A program made the position numbers and the translations under genes. Below, piece after piece: positions 6,811-6,826 of a stretch of DNA of 6,826 nucleotides (the stretch's first letter is position 1; each line of letters starts with the position of its first letter). The stretch lies in contig JAKBTP010000047.1 in NCBI GenBank assembly GCA_021844355.1, positions 1 through 6,826 on the forward strand. The letters are read 5' to 3'. A model generated the notes under the pieces. The model was not told the origin of the DNA. It made no database searches and saw nothing but the letters and a program-made list of their open reading frames with translations. This stretch comes from a bacterium (GTDB lineage: Bacteria; Chloroflexota; Dormibacteria; Aeolococcales; Bog-877).

Positions 6811-6826
6811 CCTGGGCGGGCTCGGA

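Overview
The window is a GC-rich stretch of bacterial chromosome holding four protein genes at high coding density, with no mobile element, CRISPR array or RNA gene that I can see. Strong G/C bias at third codon positions, GTG starts, an actinobacterial-style PepN, a GNAT with the HPEATMPFGVPWTD signature common in Actinobacteria, and short or absent 5' leaders suggest a high-GC Terrabacteria lineage (Actinomycetota, or a neighbour such as Dormibacterota or Chloroflexota). The lineage call is inference; no marker gene here fixes it.

Layout: positions 1-846 (minus strand) carry the first 282 codons of a TDT-family (TehA/SLAC1-like) membrane transporter or channel, cut by the left edge. A 113-base divergent spacer separates it from a plus-strand gene at 960-3530 for an 856-residue APC-superfamily permease of the KimA type. 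After 47 bases comes a plus-strand M1 aminopeptidase N (3578-6142). A minus-strand GNAT acetyltransferase (6127-6810) converges on the peptidase gene and overlaps its end by 16 bases.

The genes look like ordinary housekeeping and transport functions and do not form an obvious pathway. The two transporters are divergent and might share control from the spacer. The peptidase recycles peptides in the cytosol and probably has its own promoter: a TAGAAT box ends six bases before its ATG, the geometry of a leaderless mRNA.

I found no convincing undescribed system. The points most worth a second look are an apparent tandem duplication of the cytosolic C-terminal module of the KimA-like permease, a GAMES sequence in place of GAMEN in the aminopeptidase active site, and the leaderless promoter of the aminopeptidase overlapped by a compact hairpin.
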